Program-made: the position numbers and the translations under genes
Assembly: GCF_035582795.1 (NCBI RefSeq)
Contig: NC_134369.1
Coordinates: 62,744,001-62,808,000 of the forward strand
Length of the DNA stretch: 64,000 nucleotides
Direction: 5' to 3'
DNA from: Mycteria americana
Lineage: Eukaryota; Chordata; Aves; Ciconiiformes; Ciconiidae
Notes under the pieces: generated by a model
What the model saw: the letters and a program-made list of their open reading frames with translations, nothing else
Told to the model about the DNA's origin: nothing
The model's database searches: none
Shown here: positions 47,311 to 61,036 of the stretch, in pieces
Numbering within the stretch: position 1 is the stretch's first letter
Layout of the letters: each line of letters opens with the position of its first letter

Positions 47311-50300
47311 TAGAGTTTGATAATTACATTTAGAAAAAGAGCAGATGAGGTGGTTATCTGTAATGCCTTTTAGACTTTTGAGACTTAGTTCTCTTTCATC
47401 AGTAGGTGCAAATTTCTACTTGGAAAAGGTCACATACAGGCATACACTGGCATTAGCATTTCTTGTGATTAGCATATGCATGAGCTTTAATAAAAGGCAG
47501 TATCCGAAAAATCACAACTCCTTTCTTTTATAAATGTATGTAGGAATCTTAGTAAGAATAAAGAGAATACATCTTTCATATCTCCATGAGGAAGCACCAG
47601 TTTCCCTGGTGCTGAGACAAGTTTATGTCCCAGTCCGTGCTGCTGCCTAATGTTGGTTGGAAAAAGGAATGCCTTTCTTACACTTTCAAAGATTCACTTC
47701 TCAAAAAAAGAAAAATCTCATACTGGTTAATGAAATTATCCCAGATTTACACTGATGTGTGACTGAAATTAAAATCACAGCCCTCACAGGTTTTTTTTTT
47801 AGGAGAAAAAGCACTTCTCATGATGAAACTCTGGAGAATTTCATGAGAAAAAGGTACCTAAAAGTCTCCTTCACCATGGAAAAAACCCTATAGTCACTAC
47901 CAAGATTATCAAGGTATGAGTCTCACCTAATCTAATTGCAAGTAATCTGGCAGCAAAGCCTGATGAATTAGCAAATCTCCATAAAGGAATGCTGACAAAT
48001 CATGTAGGTAACAAACAGCTGGTGTTCAAAGAACGGGAAGGGGATAGTGTAAGTAGTAATAAAGCAGGCACTTAGAAATCGGTAGAGGTGATCCTTTTGT
48101 TTTCTGCTTTAAGCTAAGTGTTCTGGGGTTTGAACACAGACTATCAAAGATTTTGTGTTTGGAAGAGTCTGTTTGTTGTGTTTGTGGAATGAACTTTTTT
48201 CCTATCAATTCTAGGCCTTATCCCAATAGAAAGGTAAAGAAAGGGAGCACAGTCATAGCCGGGAAGTAAAGATATGGGAGGGTGAAGAGAAGTACTGTAT
48301 CACACACTGAATATTCTTACTCTAGTAGTGGCCAAGATTGTGATATTCCATCAACAGAGTGGCTTTTTATTCCCTCTGAAGGATTTAATACACTTCTGCA
48401 ATGGTTCGGTGACTGAGGTAGGTGAATACAGAAATAAATGTAACTTCCTGTGACTCATGCAGCGATTAATAATTCTCATAACCTTGAATGAGCAACTGAA
48501 ACCCCAAGACAGAATAAACTCACTGAAAAGTAAAAATACAGAAGAAGGGAAGGAGGAGCGTAAATGGAACACTGTCTTTCTTCATGTATAAGCACTAAAA
48601 GTCATGCAGAGTGAATATGGAGAAGAGAGTCTTTCCAAGCTAGAAAGGTGCTGGTAGTCAACTACCAGCTGACTACAGAACATGGCAGCAAGTCAGGAAG
48701 AAAGCTGCTTCATCTTTCAGTGAAATGAGAGGTATGGCAGAAGTAAAGAAGGAACAGAAGTTGCTGGTTGAGCCAAGTAAGTATGTATTGGTGTGAGCAT
48801 TCCCTCGTAAAGGTGGGAACCTACTCCTTGAATGCAGGGAGTGAAGATACAAGTCTAATTATCATCGTAAGCTCTCCTCTGCAAACCCTTAACCTGTTGG
48901 GAATTTTGATGCTTAAAAGGAGGATCTTGGAAAACACTGACAGTGTCTGCAAATTCATATAGCATAGAGTATTACAGTTCGTCAAAGGGTGCAATTTTTA
49001 GCTCCTTGATCACTTACTACTTTGAAGATCACAGTGGAAATTGGGATATATAAATATAGCTGTGTTCCTGAAATTGCCTGGTATTTTTCTTTCTGTTCAC
49101 CTTAATATTGAGATGCAAATTCTCTAACAGTGTCTAGCTTTCAAGTGGTTACTTTAACTGTTTACCTGAGGTTTTAAAGTCTCTTTTTCATAATGGAACT
49201 GTTTTAAAGCTAATTGAATGGGCTTCTTAAAACCTTTCAGTATCTTTTGGGCCTTAACTGCTCTGTAATAGCTGGGAGATGAAAAGAATTCTGGTTAGCA
49301 AAATGTTCATGTCCACAGCAAGCATCCTGCTCTGTTTAAAAAAAGTAACAGAAATAAAGTAATGAAGTGGCCTGTTAAGAGTTGAATTAAAACTGCATGC
49401 TTTATTTCCTTGTTATTTCTCTGTGGATAGAAAACAGCAGGGAAAAGGACACTGGCTTTCATTTGTTACAGCTTTCTAGAAATCCTTGGCACTCTGGAGA
49501 ATTCACTTGCATGTAAATAAAGCTTATTGACTTGGGAAGCAGGATCATGATCAGTGTTTATTTTACTTAGTACTTTAATACCATGCCCAATAGCGGGTTC
49601 CCAATGGTAGGTTCAGGCATCTTGACTATGACAATGAGTCATGTCAAACAAAATACAGTCCTTTTACTCCGAAGTGCCTGAACTCCCTGATAGCAAGGTA
49701 GCTCTGCATGCAGTAATTGCACATACGCACAAAGGAGTTAGGCTAAAATTGTGTCTGGGACTGCATACTTGACACTTTTGACTCTTGAGTGCTGATTTTT
49801 ATGTTTCCTCTTTTCCATAAAGGACATTCTTGTAGGCAATACAAACTAAAAGCATATGCAACTGTCAGGTGATTGTGTTGAAAAGCCAGACAGGTTGCTG
49901 AATCCAGCCTTTCAATATTTATTATTGCCAGGATGCTTTTAAACAGCACTTTAGCCAATGTAGTGCTTTAGTGTAGCCCATATTTATAAAATGAAGTAAT
50001 AGATTTTATAGACTGTAGGATTAGAATTCAAAAACTTTTTTCTCTTTTGGAGGAAAGATCCTCAAAGTCAGGAGGATTTTTTTTTTTTTAATAACAATGG
50101 TAAAATAAAATGACCCACCCTTCTTAAATGAAGTTAACCTGAATTTCTTTATAGAGGCTTGCTCTATTTGTGGATATCAGGAAACCAAATCTTAGTTTGC
50201 TGCATGTATTTCTCACACTGTTTCACCTCAAAATGTAAGAGCTTTGTGCTGCATTAGTTGAACTGTTTGCTTTTTTCTCTCCCACTGTGAATTACAAACC

Positions 50301-51754
50301 TCCCTCTCTCTTCCAGGAGAGGAGAGAAATGGGTATATTGAGACTAAAGAATCCAGCATTGTAAATGTTGGGGTTTTGTTTTAATGTCTACTCAGATGTC
50401 TGCAGAAAACCACTGTGACCTTGTTGGTGGCAGACAAAGAATATTCTAGAGACAGCATGTCTGGATCACTTCATCCTAAAAGCAGGGCATATAGCATAAC
50501 TAGTTCCCTAAGAGAAGATGGAAATGTAGGCAGTAAATAGTTTGTACTGCTAGATGAACTTGGATACTTCTTATGTAGATGGGACAGGAAAAACAAGATC
50601 CAAATGGAGAGGAACTCTTATGATATTTCATGTGAGGCAGAAGCTTGAGGAAGAAGCATGCTCACCAAGTCTCTTCTGTGTCTAGCTTCTGCTGTGTGCC
50701 ATAAACAGACAGGAGTAATACTGCACTTTCGTTCCATTGAACTAATCAACCTTCCTGCAGGAGGGAGCTTATAGTGCATGCTGCTTATGTGGGAAATTGC
50801 CAGCATGCATATACTTGATTAGCCAGCGTATTATGAATCAGGGTCATAGCTGGAGTAGTTGCTTTGTTCAGAGGTGCTCAGATCCCTCGGGTAAGCAGCT
50901 AATTGCAGGAAATCTTTCAAAGCAAATGTGTGATAGGAAGAAAGCAATGAATATTGTTTATTCAAAAGACAGGAGTGGTTCCTTTGAATCAGTTCTCTTG
51001 CATAATTATGTAATTAGGGCATGTTCTATTTTTAATTAAATCTCTTGCATATTCATGAAAATTCTCTGAACCTGTGGACCAATTAGCATGACTCTTACTT
51101 TTAAAATGCAGTTTGTATAAAGGAATGCCTTCCAATCTTTTTTTTCCCTTTCATATTACTGTCCAAACACATATTTCACATTATTATACATCGTTAGCCT
51201 GTCAAAACTACAATATGATGATAAACCATTAATACAAAATTGCCAGAGTAATGTTTTAAATGGAGATGAAGAACACAAGAAGCTGCTGCTCTGGAATACT
51301 AGTATCACAGTTGTTTTTTTGTTGGAGAGCTTGACCTGTGTAAGATATCAGTCAGTGAGCCGTATTCAGAAAGTATACTTCAGTTTCCTCAGCTTTTCAA
51401 ACCCAACAGTGACTCTGTATTCGCAGTCTGCAGACAATCCATGTTCCCCTAACTTTGTTTTGTTTCTTGTGGGCTTCTGTGGCTCTTCCTGTTCTTCTGC
51501 CTCTTTGACAACAGCATTAGCTTTGATTTCTCTTCCGTCTTCCTGCTTCTTCTTAGGAGTCTTGCTTTCTCACCTGACTCTTGTTCTCACATCTGCCATT
51601 TTGTAGACTTGCTCAATGTAGTATGTGAGGGCAAACAGGCGTAAGCTCTGCTTTCCTTGTGTATTTTAGATACTGACATTTAGGTGAGGCTGCACATTTT
51701 GATTTACCACTATACCTCCATATGTTTCCATTAGCTTATGATTCATACCCTATA
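47311..51754. other. Intergenic stretch upstream of KLC1
   Basis: No gene recognised. AT-rich, with frames below 100 codons and no splice-supported continuity. A short A-less T run lies near 50080-50091. Proximal enhancers of KLC1 could lie here, but nothing in the sequence lets me point to one. Confidence 0.5.
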
Positions 51755-51838
51755 TGTACTGCAGGAGTTACATAGGGTGTTGGACTAGATGATTGTTGTA
51801 GGTCCCTTCCAACTGTTCTATTCTATTCTATTGTATGT
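51755..51838 (+). repeat. CR1 LINE 3' end with ATTCT-type tail
   Basis: A short copy: 'agggtgttggactagatgat', 'tgttgtaggtcccttccaac', then 'tgttctattctattctattg'. This is a typical avian CR1 3' end with terminal pentamer/octamer repeats. It is severely 5'-truncated and has little divergence in the last 60 bases, so it is likely younger than the others in the window. Confidence 0.88.
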
Positions 51839-52956
51839 GGAGCTCAGATGATAATGCACCATAATATTCTGCCCAGACATTAATAATTCTTTCATGAAGT
51901 TAGGCTGTCACTGTTCCCTGATGATTCCCAATGTACATTTTACTGCTTCGCTATATTTAACTGTTTTTTTCATCTCAGACCTCAATTCCTTCCATCTTTC
52001 ATTTCTGGGCTTAACTTCTACCTAGTGGAACATGAAGGAACATGAAGAAAATACTGTGATCATTCCTTTTTCTCTAGCAAGAGTGGGAATGAAATTGGAA
52101 GCTGCAAAGAAATAGTCCTTGTGACAAATGCCACCGAGTTCTCATGGAAGTCTTACTTTTTATGTGTAAACCTGTAGAAGAGTAGGGATCTTTCACTTAG
52201 TTCAATGTGGAACAAAGACAAGGGTGTTGAAGTATATTAACAGAACATAATTAGCCCTAAGGGGGGACCCAGCCTTCACCACAGAATTTGTACTTCAGCC
52301 TCAGTTTCCCCCGTGTAACTTGCACTGTGAGCTGGCTGCATGCTGTGGAGCTCTTCATGTGCGTTTGCCCCAGAGGTGTTCAACTGAGATGGGAGCATCA
52401 GCTTTACAAGGCCTACGGTCAGCCTGCTTTATAGAAGCAAAACCCTGAACTTTCTTCCAGGACGCTCAGACCGACCAACACAAAAAGCATCGTGGTGGTA
52501 CGCCGCTCTGGAGCAAAACCACCTCAGCGTCACCGGAGGGTGCCTTGAGGAAATGCTGGATTTTGCTCCCCACGGACACACACTTCAGGCAGATGAGGCC
52601 TCCGCGAGGTTTAGCACGGCCTCCGCTCGTCTCCCCCGGCAGCCCCGGGGCTGTCAGTGAGGGGCCTCGCACCTGAACCCCTCAAGGCCTTCATCAGCAT
52701 CCCTCCTCTCCCTCCCGGGGGCCGGCCCAGCTGCCAGCAGCAGCAGGCGGGTGCCGCGCTGAGGTGAGGCCGGGCCGGGGGCGCCGTTGCACCCCCCCCC
52801 CCGCCGCGCGGCGCCTCCCCTCCGTGGGGCAGGGATGACGACATGGATGGGGGGGCAGTGAGGAAGACAGGCGCGCGGGGCCTTGTGGGAGAAGAAGGGG
52901 GAGTCGCCATGTTGGGCGGGGCGGCGGGTGGGAGGGGAGCGCGGGGCGGGCGCAGG

Positions 52957-52992
52957 GGCGGCAGCGGCGGCGGCAGCAGCAGCAGCGGCAGC
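52957..52992 (+). repeat. GGC/AGC trinucleotide run
   Basis: About twelve triplets mixing GGC and AGC, including four consecutive AGC units, in the presumed KLC1 5' UTR. Such runs are length-polymorphic in many genes. Confidence 0.8.
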
Positions 52993-53065
52993 TGGGGTGG
53001 CGGCTGTATCCAGCTGTCAGCGCCCGCTCCTCCGGGGCCGGGCCGCGCGCCGACCACCGCGGCCG

Positions 53066-53116
53066 CCGGGCCGGGCCGGGCCGGGCTTGGCTGGGCTGGG
53101 CTGGGCCGGGCCTGGC
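53066..53116 (+). repeat. GGGCC/GGGCT pentamer tandem repeat
   Basis: About ten tandem units of GGGCY, switching from GGGCC to GGGCT units and back, within the presumed KLC1 5' exon. Short G runs at regular 5-base spacing make it a candidate G-rich structure. Confidence 0.8.
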
Positions 53117-54806
53117 CTGTCAGCGCCTCGGGGAAGGCACTGAGGGCGCCGTGGTGCTGACCCGCTTCCCTCCTTCCCTCTCTTCGGTCTTCTCTCCCCC
53201 CCGCCCCCCAAAAAACCCTTTTCCTTCCTCCCTTCTGCCCGCCCATCGCTGACATCCTCCTCCGGTCCCCTCCCTCCCCCCACCTCCCCCTCCCCACCCC
53301 CCCCGCCCCGGGCTGCGCGGCCCCCGCCGCTTCTGCGAGCGCTGCGCACATCGCCCGAGCCTGCAGCACCGAGCGGTGAGCGAGGGGAGCTGCCCGCGCC
53401 CGCGGGCGGCCCTGCCGCGGGGCGGCGAGGCGGGGGGAGGCGGGGGGGGGTGTTTAATTTCTTTGCCTTTTTATCTGCCGTTACGCAAACAACAAAAGGC
53501 TGCGCGGGCCGGCTGGTCCCTCCGCAGCGCCGCTGACAGCCAGCTCCTTCCTTGTGCGGAAGGTTGCGGTGGGGTGGGTGGTTTTTTTTGGGGGGTGTGT
53601 GAGGTTGTTTTTCCGTGTTTTGTGTAGAGCTGTGTCAGTTACGGTCACCGCTCGCTGCGGGAAGGAGGAACCCCCCGGCGGGGATGGGGATGGGCTGGGC
53701 TTTGTCCCCTTTTCCTCTGCTGGCTCCTTCGGTGCTGCGGCTCGGGCCGGGCGCCGCCCAGGGAGGGACCCTGGGCAGAGCCGGGGGTGAGGGGGACTGC
53801 CGGCCTCGCCCCTCCTTCGTGGTCAGCTCGTCTCCGTGGGGCGTGCTTTGTTTTTACTTCACGTACTTGGCTTAGGTGTTTTATTCTGTTGCTAATTCGG
53901 AAATGGTGAAAGAAGAGGTGGGGACAGCTCTTTCTTGGGTTTTGTAAAGAGTGACCGGATTTATATCTTGTAGGTCACCTACCATGCTACAGTCGGAGGC
54001 GATTCGTAGACTTGGGTCTTGGCCAGGTTTCTACGCTTACAAAATAAGAAAATTGTTGATTAGGAACACGTTATTCTAGCAAAATGACGTGAATACACAA
54101 CTGCCTTAATTGATAACTCTATCTTTAGGGCAGAGATTAATTAGAAAGACACTTTAAAATCTTACTCATCCTGACTTCGTGTTTCCAATGTTTGTAGGTA
54201 ACAAGATGCCTGATTTGTAGATCTGCATAGCAGTTGTCTGTAATCACAGGAAGGAACTTTTTGACCCTTTATTGAATTCTGTTTTCTAAGCATATTGAAG
54301 CATATTTTAATAACCAAAGCGGCGTCACTTAGTGTAATGCTACTGCCTGGCTTTTTGAAGGCTACTAAATAAATGATGGTGCTCTTACTTGATTTTTTTT
54401 TTTCCTGTTAATGATTTTCATTAGCATATATGATTTAAATGTAGCAGCAGTACTCAAGTACTGCACATAGAATTGGAATACAAAATCAGAAAATAAAAAC
54501 GGCTAGAAAAAAGTGAAAGTTTCTTTTTATAGTTGGCTTCGAACAGCAAAATTGTGAGCATGTCATTCATGATATAATACTTTCACAGTTATATGTAAAA
54601 ATACATAAAATGAAGACTATTAAAATGTAATCTTAGTGTTCTTGCAATTGGCAGAAGGTTTAGTAACAATTACTCTGGGAAGTAATTGTCTCTTTCACTT
54701 CCACTTTTGTGTTTGCACTTCACTTAAATGGGAAACTTATGCCCAAAGGGTGTGTAGTGGACGCTAAAAAAGAACCTTCGAGATTTAGACAGCTTAGCAT
54801 TTTAAT

Positions 54807-54862
54807 TAAAAAAAACAAAAAAAAACCAAAAAAAAAAAAACCAAGAAACCCCAACAAAACTA
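54807..54862 (+). repeat. A/C-rich low-complexity tract
   Basis: An almost pure A and C run with one G, made of A-runs punctuated by C or CC. Simple sequence inside KLC1 intron 1. Confidence 0.75.
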
Positions 54863-57800
54863 AAAACAATGCCTTTTTGAATGCACAATTGATTTCAAAC
54901 TCCTTTGGAAAATAGCTTTATTTTAATGATTATGAATTCCAAAGCTTCAGTGAAACATGATAAGAGGATATTACAACCCTAGGATTATAGATACAATTGA
55001 AAGTAACACATTCAGCATTTACTGGCAGCAGAGAGAAAGCTGATCCATCTGGTGATTCTGAGCAGAAGACCTTGTATTTTGTAAGTCACTTGCACAGTTA
55101 TTTTTGTGAACACATGGTTTAAGAGAACCTCTTTGTGAAATTACAACAGATCTGGAGTACTCTAGCAATTCCATTTAGATATACATTTTATACAATGCAG
55201 AACCATGTGGGTAAATGCAGGGAGTTTAATTTGTCAGTTCCTGAAACTTGCACAACAATGCAGTATCACTTCTGCATCATGTTGCAGTTAAAAGTTTGGC
55301 AACCTTTCTTTTTCCGAAGGATGATGATGGAACTGGACAATTCCAGTAATGGGAAATTTTAACAACAATTCGAGCTTAGATTCCTTTCACTTTCTAATCA
55401 AAGAAAACGTGCTATCATATGTAATTAAAAAAGAGAATAAAGTTACCCCTCCCCCCCCAAGTCTCGTGAAATAGCCTCATTTTCTGTTTGTCAAGTTACT
55501 ATGATATGCTGACAGTGCCTTATTAATGGAAACTGATTTTTAAAAGGGTCTGCGTTTGACAAAAGAGGCGTTGCATGCAAAATTGTGAATTAAGTTTGCA
55601 GGAGTCCAGAATACAATCTTCTGAATGTTTTTGACATACAAGAATCAGTACTGTACAGGCACTTAAGGCATATAAGAGCAATTTGCTGCTTCCTCTGTTT
55701 ATGAAGAACTTACCATGATAACGTCAGAAAACCCTCACTTGTGTGCTACTCTTGTGCAGTATATCTATCTATATGTTTTTATATGTGTATCTACTTGTGT
55801 ATACACACATACCTATGTATTTAATTGGGAGTTGGGGAAATACTTTAGCCTGATAGTCAGGTTTGGGTCCATTTAATGCCACTTCTGTTTCTCTTGAGAT
55901 GTGTGGGCTTGTGCAGTTACTCTTTCATGTCTTCCTCTGTTTGGCTTCTCTGGCAGATGTGCAGTTAGTTTTTTTTCTGGGATTAATAGCACCTCTGCAG
56001 ATGCATAGCTCACAATTATTTTAAAACTTAATTAAGTGTACAAATACTTGTTAAAGTAATGTTTTTATAAGAGGAGTGGAAAATAAGGAAATTCGGGTAA
56101 ATTAATAAATAAGCAAAATATACTTCTGTATTTAATGTTGAAGAGCATAGTAGCAGACAGTGATGGGGACAAGCATGCTAGGTCTATTTAAATAAACATC
56201 TCTTGTAGTCTGTCTGCCTCCAGGGTGGTGTTCAGTATGACACAACTGTTGTAAAAATGGACCAATTCCGTCATCATTGCAATAAAGTGGCTAGTCACAG
56301 GCTTTTCTTTTAATTCAGCCTGCATAATACTTTTTGTTTCCAAAGTATTTTTTAATTGTTTTATAAGAGCATCATATTTACCTTGACCAAAGTTTAGGAA
56401 AACATTTCTTTTCAGTGTTAACTCTCATTTTCCTTAAAACAAAAGCATGACACACATAATGTCTAATGGATACTTCGTGGTAACCAAATACCAGTCAAAG
56501 ACAGATTGTTAATTCTAAAAAGATGCTTTTTTGACTTCAAAATAGAACTGATTATAATAGTTATATCCTGAGCACAGTCGGCTTCCGGTATTTTTGAGGT
56601 ACTAGGGCTTTCCCAGTAATTTCTTTAGTGAAATGTTTTCCTTTCTGAAAGCGGGCTGAGAAATAAGTGTGGTTCCTTTGAAAAATTACTTAATAAATGT
56701 CTGACCAGAAAAAGGTTATGCTGGCTTAGATTTGTTGAGATCCTTTTGTTACCTTCATCTTATGGGATTGAAATTGGGTACTTTGTTGGAGGGTCAGAGC
56801 CAGAATTACAGATGCTTTCAGTGATGGAGGAATTATTTCCATAGGGTTTTGTGTGAGGTGCTTTGCAGGCATCAGGCATAAGATGACACTGTACTTGGAG
56901 TTTTTTTGTGCTAGACGATTAATATATTTAATAATGACAGGCCATGGCGAATAGGCAAGCATGAGGACTGAGGATGTATGCTTCCAGTACCCATAATATG
57001 TTTGGGAATGTGAACAAAGGAGTTGTTCTCAGAGGACGAACACTGAAGCACAGTTAACACTAGATATGCTAATTTCTTATAATGTGTAAAGAAAATTAAT
57101 CTCTGATAGTTGACAGTTCCTTCAGATTCGGTCAGCTAAGAAAACATGCAAGTAATGGTATCTGTGTGTTGATTTAATCACTGCTTGTTTCTTTGAATCC
57201 AGTTTATCTCCCATGGACTCTGCTATTTAACTCTTCTTAGTGCAATCAGAAACAATCTTTACTCTGGAAGCTGTGTTTTGACATGCATGTAGAATTAAAT
57301 TGAATTTATTTTGTCAAATTATTATTATTGGTCATCTTTCTTGCTCAAAATTAGGAAGCATGGTATCATGTCATCTTCTATTCCAAATATGCTTTCCCTC
57401 TGTTGTCTAATTAAATGTACAGATTTTTTTACGTGGTTTCTCAGTATCAAATAAAAAGTAAAAGCAGTAAAGTATCTTTTGCGGGTAGACTTATAAGTGA
57501 GCAGTGTCCTATTTTGGTTCTTCTGTAAATATCTGCCATAAAACTCATTCATCGTATTTAGGTTGTGTTTCTGGGATTCTGTCAGAACTATAGCTGATTT
57601 TATTAAATTTTAAAGTGAATAGCCAAAGGATGTAACCAGTCTGGTCAGTAGTACTGGCTTCCTTACATATCAGTAGGGTTGGCATGGTGGCTAATTATAC
57701 TCTACTTACTATGTGATGTACCCCAGCAAACCATTTAAAAAGTTAACGTTGCACTAATTAACATTCAGAAGGTCAAGAAATGTCTGACACAAAGCTGAAC

Positions 57801-59029
57801 TTTTTGGTACTACTTAGGAAGTTGTATGTAAAAATCAGCCTTTTTAAAGAACAATACTTGTATTTTTTTGAATTGTCAAATAACTGTATATCTTAATTCT
57901 TAGTAATTTGCATTACATACAAACACTGATGTTGTATTCATAAACTGTTTTTTAAATCCTGTGCTGCTATCCCATTTGGCAGCATATTACTACTAATATT
58001 TTATAGTGTTCTAATACTGTGTTTTGTCTGGAGACAGCACAAGTAGTTAATAGTTAACAAAGAATTAAGATTACTTGCAGCATGCTATCCTTTGTGCATG
58101 TGTGTCATTCCACAGTGTAGAGGGTGGGGGTTGTAAACTTTTTAAAGGATTGCAGTAGCTGCGTTACTGCAATATACCCTGAGTTTGCTCCTTCTAGCTG
58201 ACAGTAGTTGAATGATTTGCAAAGCATGTCATTACAGATTTACGGACTAGCAGGGGAGGAGGGGGGTTCTGTCTTGGGGGTGGTTCTGTTTTTTTTTCAT
58301 TTTGTTTTTTTTCTTTTTTTTCCCCCTGAATAGAATATTGTGTTTAAGATTGAGTGTTTTTATGGATGTTCCTTTATGAAACAATATGAGGCTGAATAGT
58401 GTAGGAAAGTCACAGTTGTATCCGTCTCTTCCAGCTTGAGCAGCTTCCATTTCAGAGAGACTGCTGTTACTCCTTCATCCCTCTTGTCTTTGCCACGAGT
58501 GGATTTTACTATACCCTCACCTTTAACATTTCATTTGTTCCTGTGCTTAAACTGGATGTTCCTCCCTGCCCCCTCCTCCCAAATCATATTTAGTGTGTGT
58601 TTAGAGGGAGAAGCGTTGGTTAAAAAAGTGGGATTCCTCCCCTCGCCTCAGTGTGGAGGGTGGCTGTGTGTAGTCAGATTAATGCAACTAGTGGGATAGT
58701 AATCTGTGAGGAGATAGGGGAGGTTACAGGTTTGAGATAGGAGGAGGACAGCAACCTCCTAAAATGTTTCTGCTGATAGAACAGTAATATATAATCAAAA
58801 TCTAAGGATATAGTTGAACTTTCCTTCAGTCTCAAGGCTGGTTTATGTAGTTTCGCACTCCTGCTGCTTGTTCCACATCCTCATTCTGTTAACACAGCTT
58901 GCTGCATGGCAGCATGGGGAAATAGATGTATTTTGGCTGTATTTGTGTCCTGGACCTTTTCCTTTTCTGTCCCCTCACCTCTGACTGAAAAATAATGCAG
59001 TAAAATGCGCAAGATCCTTGGTTTGACTT

Positions 59030-59225
59030 ATTATGGATGGGAGTGCTTGTGTTGGCATGATGGAGGATGTGAATGAAATGTATGGCTGCATGAGGAGCAT
59101 TACCAGGTTATTATCTCTAACCATAGCCTTAGTGAGTGAATGCCCATGGTCTAGTGTTTGCAGGAAGCCAGACCAGATGATTCAGTGGCCATTTCTGTCT
59201 CTAAATTCCTCTGTACATAGAAGGC
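59030..59225 (+). repeat. Probable ancient CR1 LINE 3' end
   Basis: The segment 'gcccatggtctagtgtttgc', 'aggaagccagaccagatgat', 'tcagtggccatttctgtctc' and 'taaattcctctgtaca' resembles the 3' terminus of old amniote CR1 elements (a 'gactggatgatctagtggtc'-type end). It is strongly diverged, and the left boundary is uncertain. Confidence 0.5.
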
Positions 59226-60160
59226 AATAGTGTGTGGAAGATACAAGAATGCACTATTGTTTATATTTACCACTTCCCTGGATGTAGCCCAGTTGCATTC
59301 AGTATAACGAATATTACTGTATTGAAATATGGAGGGGTGCAGGAGTCATGATGATGTTTGGCAGTATGCTAGCACACATGATAATGACCTAGAGGTCTTA
59401 CTAGAGGTATTACTGAATGAATCCCCAGGAAGGTACGTTCATTTTGAGGAGTGATATATATTGGGAAGGTTTGGTGTGCAAACCTGATCACTATGCCCAC
59501 CGTTAAGGTAGAATTACGTTTAACAGAGAGGATGTGATAAAACTGCTCTGTCGGGTTCTGGTCTGGGAGCCTTCTGGAAGGCAGAATGCTGGTGCTTGGT
59601 GGGCATTCCTGGGGGTTTAAGAAATCATGCAGAGATGACAGGTAATGTTTTGTTATGGTACTGATAGGTGTCTTAGCCAGATGTCCTCATTTTTCAAAGA
59701 TTTGTTATCCATCCTATATCTTTTGAAAAGGCAAGAGGCACCACAGGGTGACTTTGACCCAGTGTCCCAGTAATTTGCTGTTACTTTATTACATCTCCTT
59801 TCCATTGTTCAGAAAAGAGGTAAAGGCAGATTAATCATTCAATTACTCTGCTTTTAAGTCTTATTCAGTTAGTATCAATTTCTCTCACAGTACTTTTAAC
59901 TTAAAAATTATATGCTGCATGTTGATTTTAGAGCACTCTTAAAATATTGCTGTTAGAATACATCCTTTAACTTAGAAAACATTTCTAAGTTTGGAGTTTG
60001 TGCAGGATGCAGGTAGAGAGCAAAGATGCACAGCATATTTTTGAAAGCAACAGTCAGTGGGGTTTGAATTACAGTGCCTGCTTGTAGTTTGTGTGGCCAT
60101 TGAATCTAGATCCCCACCCAGTTGTTGTGTTAACAAATGGCCTGGAAATACACTTGCTGA

Positions 60161-60204
60161 CCCCCCCCCCCTTTTTTTTTTTCTTCTTTTCCTTTTTTCT
60201 CTCT
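60161..60204 (+). repeat. Polypyrimidine tract (C11 then T-rich)
   Basis: A 44-base run with only C and T, starting with eleven C. It is a mirror-poor pyrimidine tract that could adopt triplex structure. Simple sequence in KLC1 intron 1. Confidence 0.85.
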
Positions 60205-61036
60205 GCCTGTAGTCTGGCTGCACATGGAGCAAAACTTGCAAGTGTGTGATATATTGCTTTTAATGGCACAGTTGTTTTAGGAAGTGACTGTTCTGCCATC
60301 CTCAGTAGGGGGATGCTTTCAAAACAGATTTATCCAAGGGAGATGGTTTAAAAAATAATATTACAAGTGTAACTTTTTACTTCTTTTGTGTCTATTTTGC
60401 AGTTAATGTGTGCTGTTGTTCTGTGTCAGTCCACCAGAAGAGTGGTGTAGTGCAGCAGGATGGTGGGAACCATCACGGTAGTGTTGTTACCACAGCCAGT
60501 ATTTCAGGAATCCCAAAGGAGCACCCAGTGCCCCAGCACTAGCTAAGATAAATCGTGAATGTTGAAAGATCACTGGAGAGAGGGCAAAAACTATGGTTTG
60601 ATCCTCAGGTGTGAGTGCACAGAATGTTAAAGTGCCTTTGTCAAATGCTGGGTTAGGGCCTGCTGTACTGCTTGGTACTTCCTGGCCCAGGAGAGTTCAG
60701 ACCATCTGAGTAAACCCTGCAGATTATGGAGCACTTAACAAGGAATTTATTTCCAACCTTACAGCAAAATCAGCTCTCTGCTGTAGTAGGTAAGAAACAG
60801 TGAATGATACAAGGTTGGTTTTCTAGATGATTTGCTATGCTTTCTAAGAAATGATATCTGTGAGGTGTAAAAAAAATTATTAGTCTGTTTGATAATTGGT
60901 GATTGCCATCAAAAGTATTGATTTTGATGTAATATTTAATGGGGTAGAGTTAATTCCTTCTCAATATTAAGGACAATGCCTGAACAATTTAATTGTGCAA
61001 CTCTTTTTCTGTAGTAATTTTGGAAGAATTAGGTTA

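Larger units (their letters stand above)
52915..53375 (+). other. KLC1: KLC1 5' non-coding exon (inferred)
   Basis: KLC1 encodes the kinesin-1 light chain, which links cargo to the kinesin heavy chain through TPR repeats. In human its first exon is non-coding and is followed by a large intron. Here a strong donor, GAGCG|GTGAGC, lies at 53375/53376 at the downstream side of the island core. The exon start is unknown, and 52915 is only an estimate after the YY1-like site. The body holds a GGC/AGC triplet run, a GGGCY pentamer run and a long pyrimidine-rich segment (53160-53320). No coding sequence starts here that resembles KLC1. Confidence 0.5.
52640..53830 (+). promoter_or_regulatory. KLC1: CpG island, KLC1 promoter
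   Basis: A 1.2 kb block of very high C+G with dense CpG sits between AT-rich flanks. It includes many GC boxes, a GCCATGTT motif at 52906-52913 resembling a YY1 site, and no TATA box. Its position 13.7 kb downstream of COA8 on the same strand, in the place where human KLC1 begins, supports the assignment. The assignment rests on synteny, since no KLC1 coding sequence is in view. Confidence 0.75.

Noticed and set aside
52611-53369. 252-codon minus-strand open frame in the KLC1 island
   Set aside because: It is a Pro/Gly/Arg/Ala-rich translation produced by high GC and lack of stops. It has no domain and lies antisense to the presumed KLC1 exon.
55755-55820. TA/TG-rich run as a microsatellite
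   Set aside because: It is an irregular mix of short 'tatc', 'tatg' and 'acac' units without a consistent repeat unit long enough to annotate.
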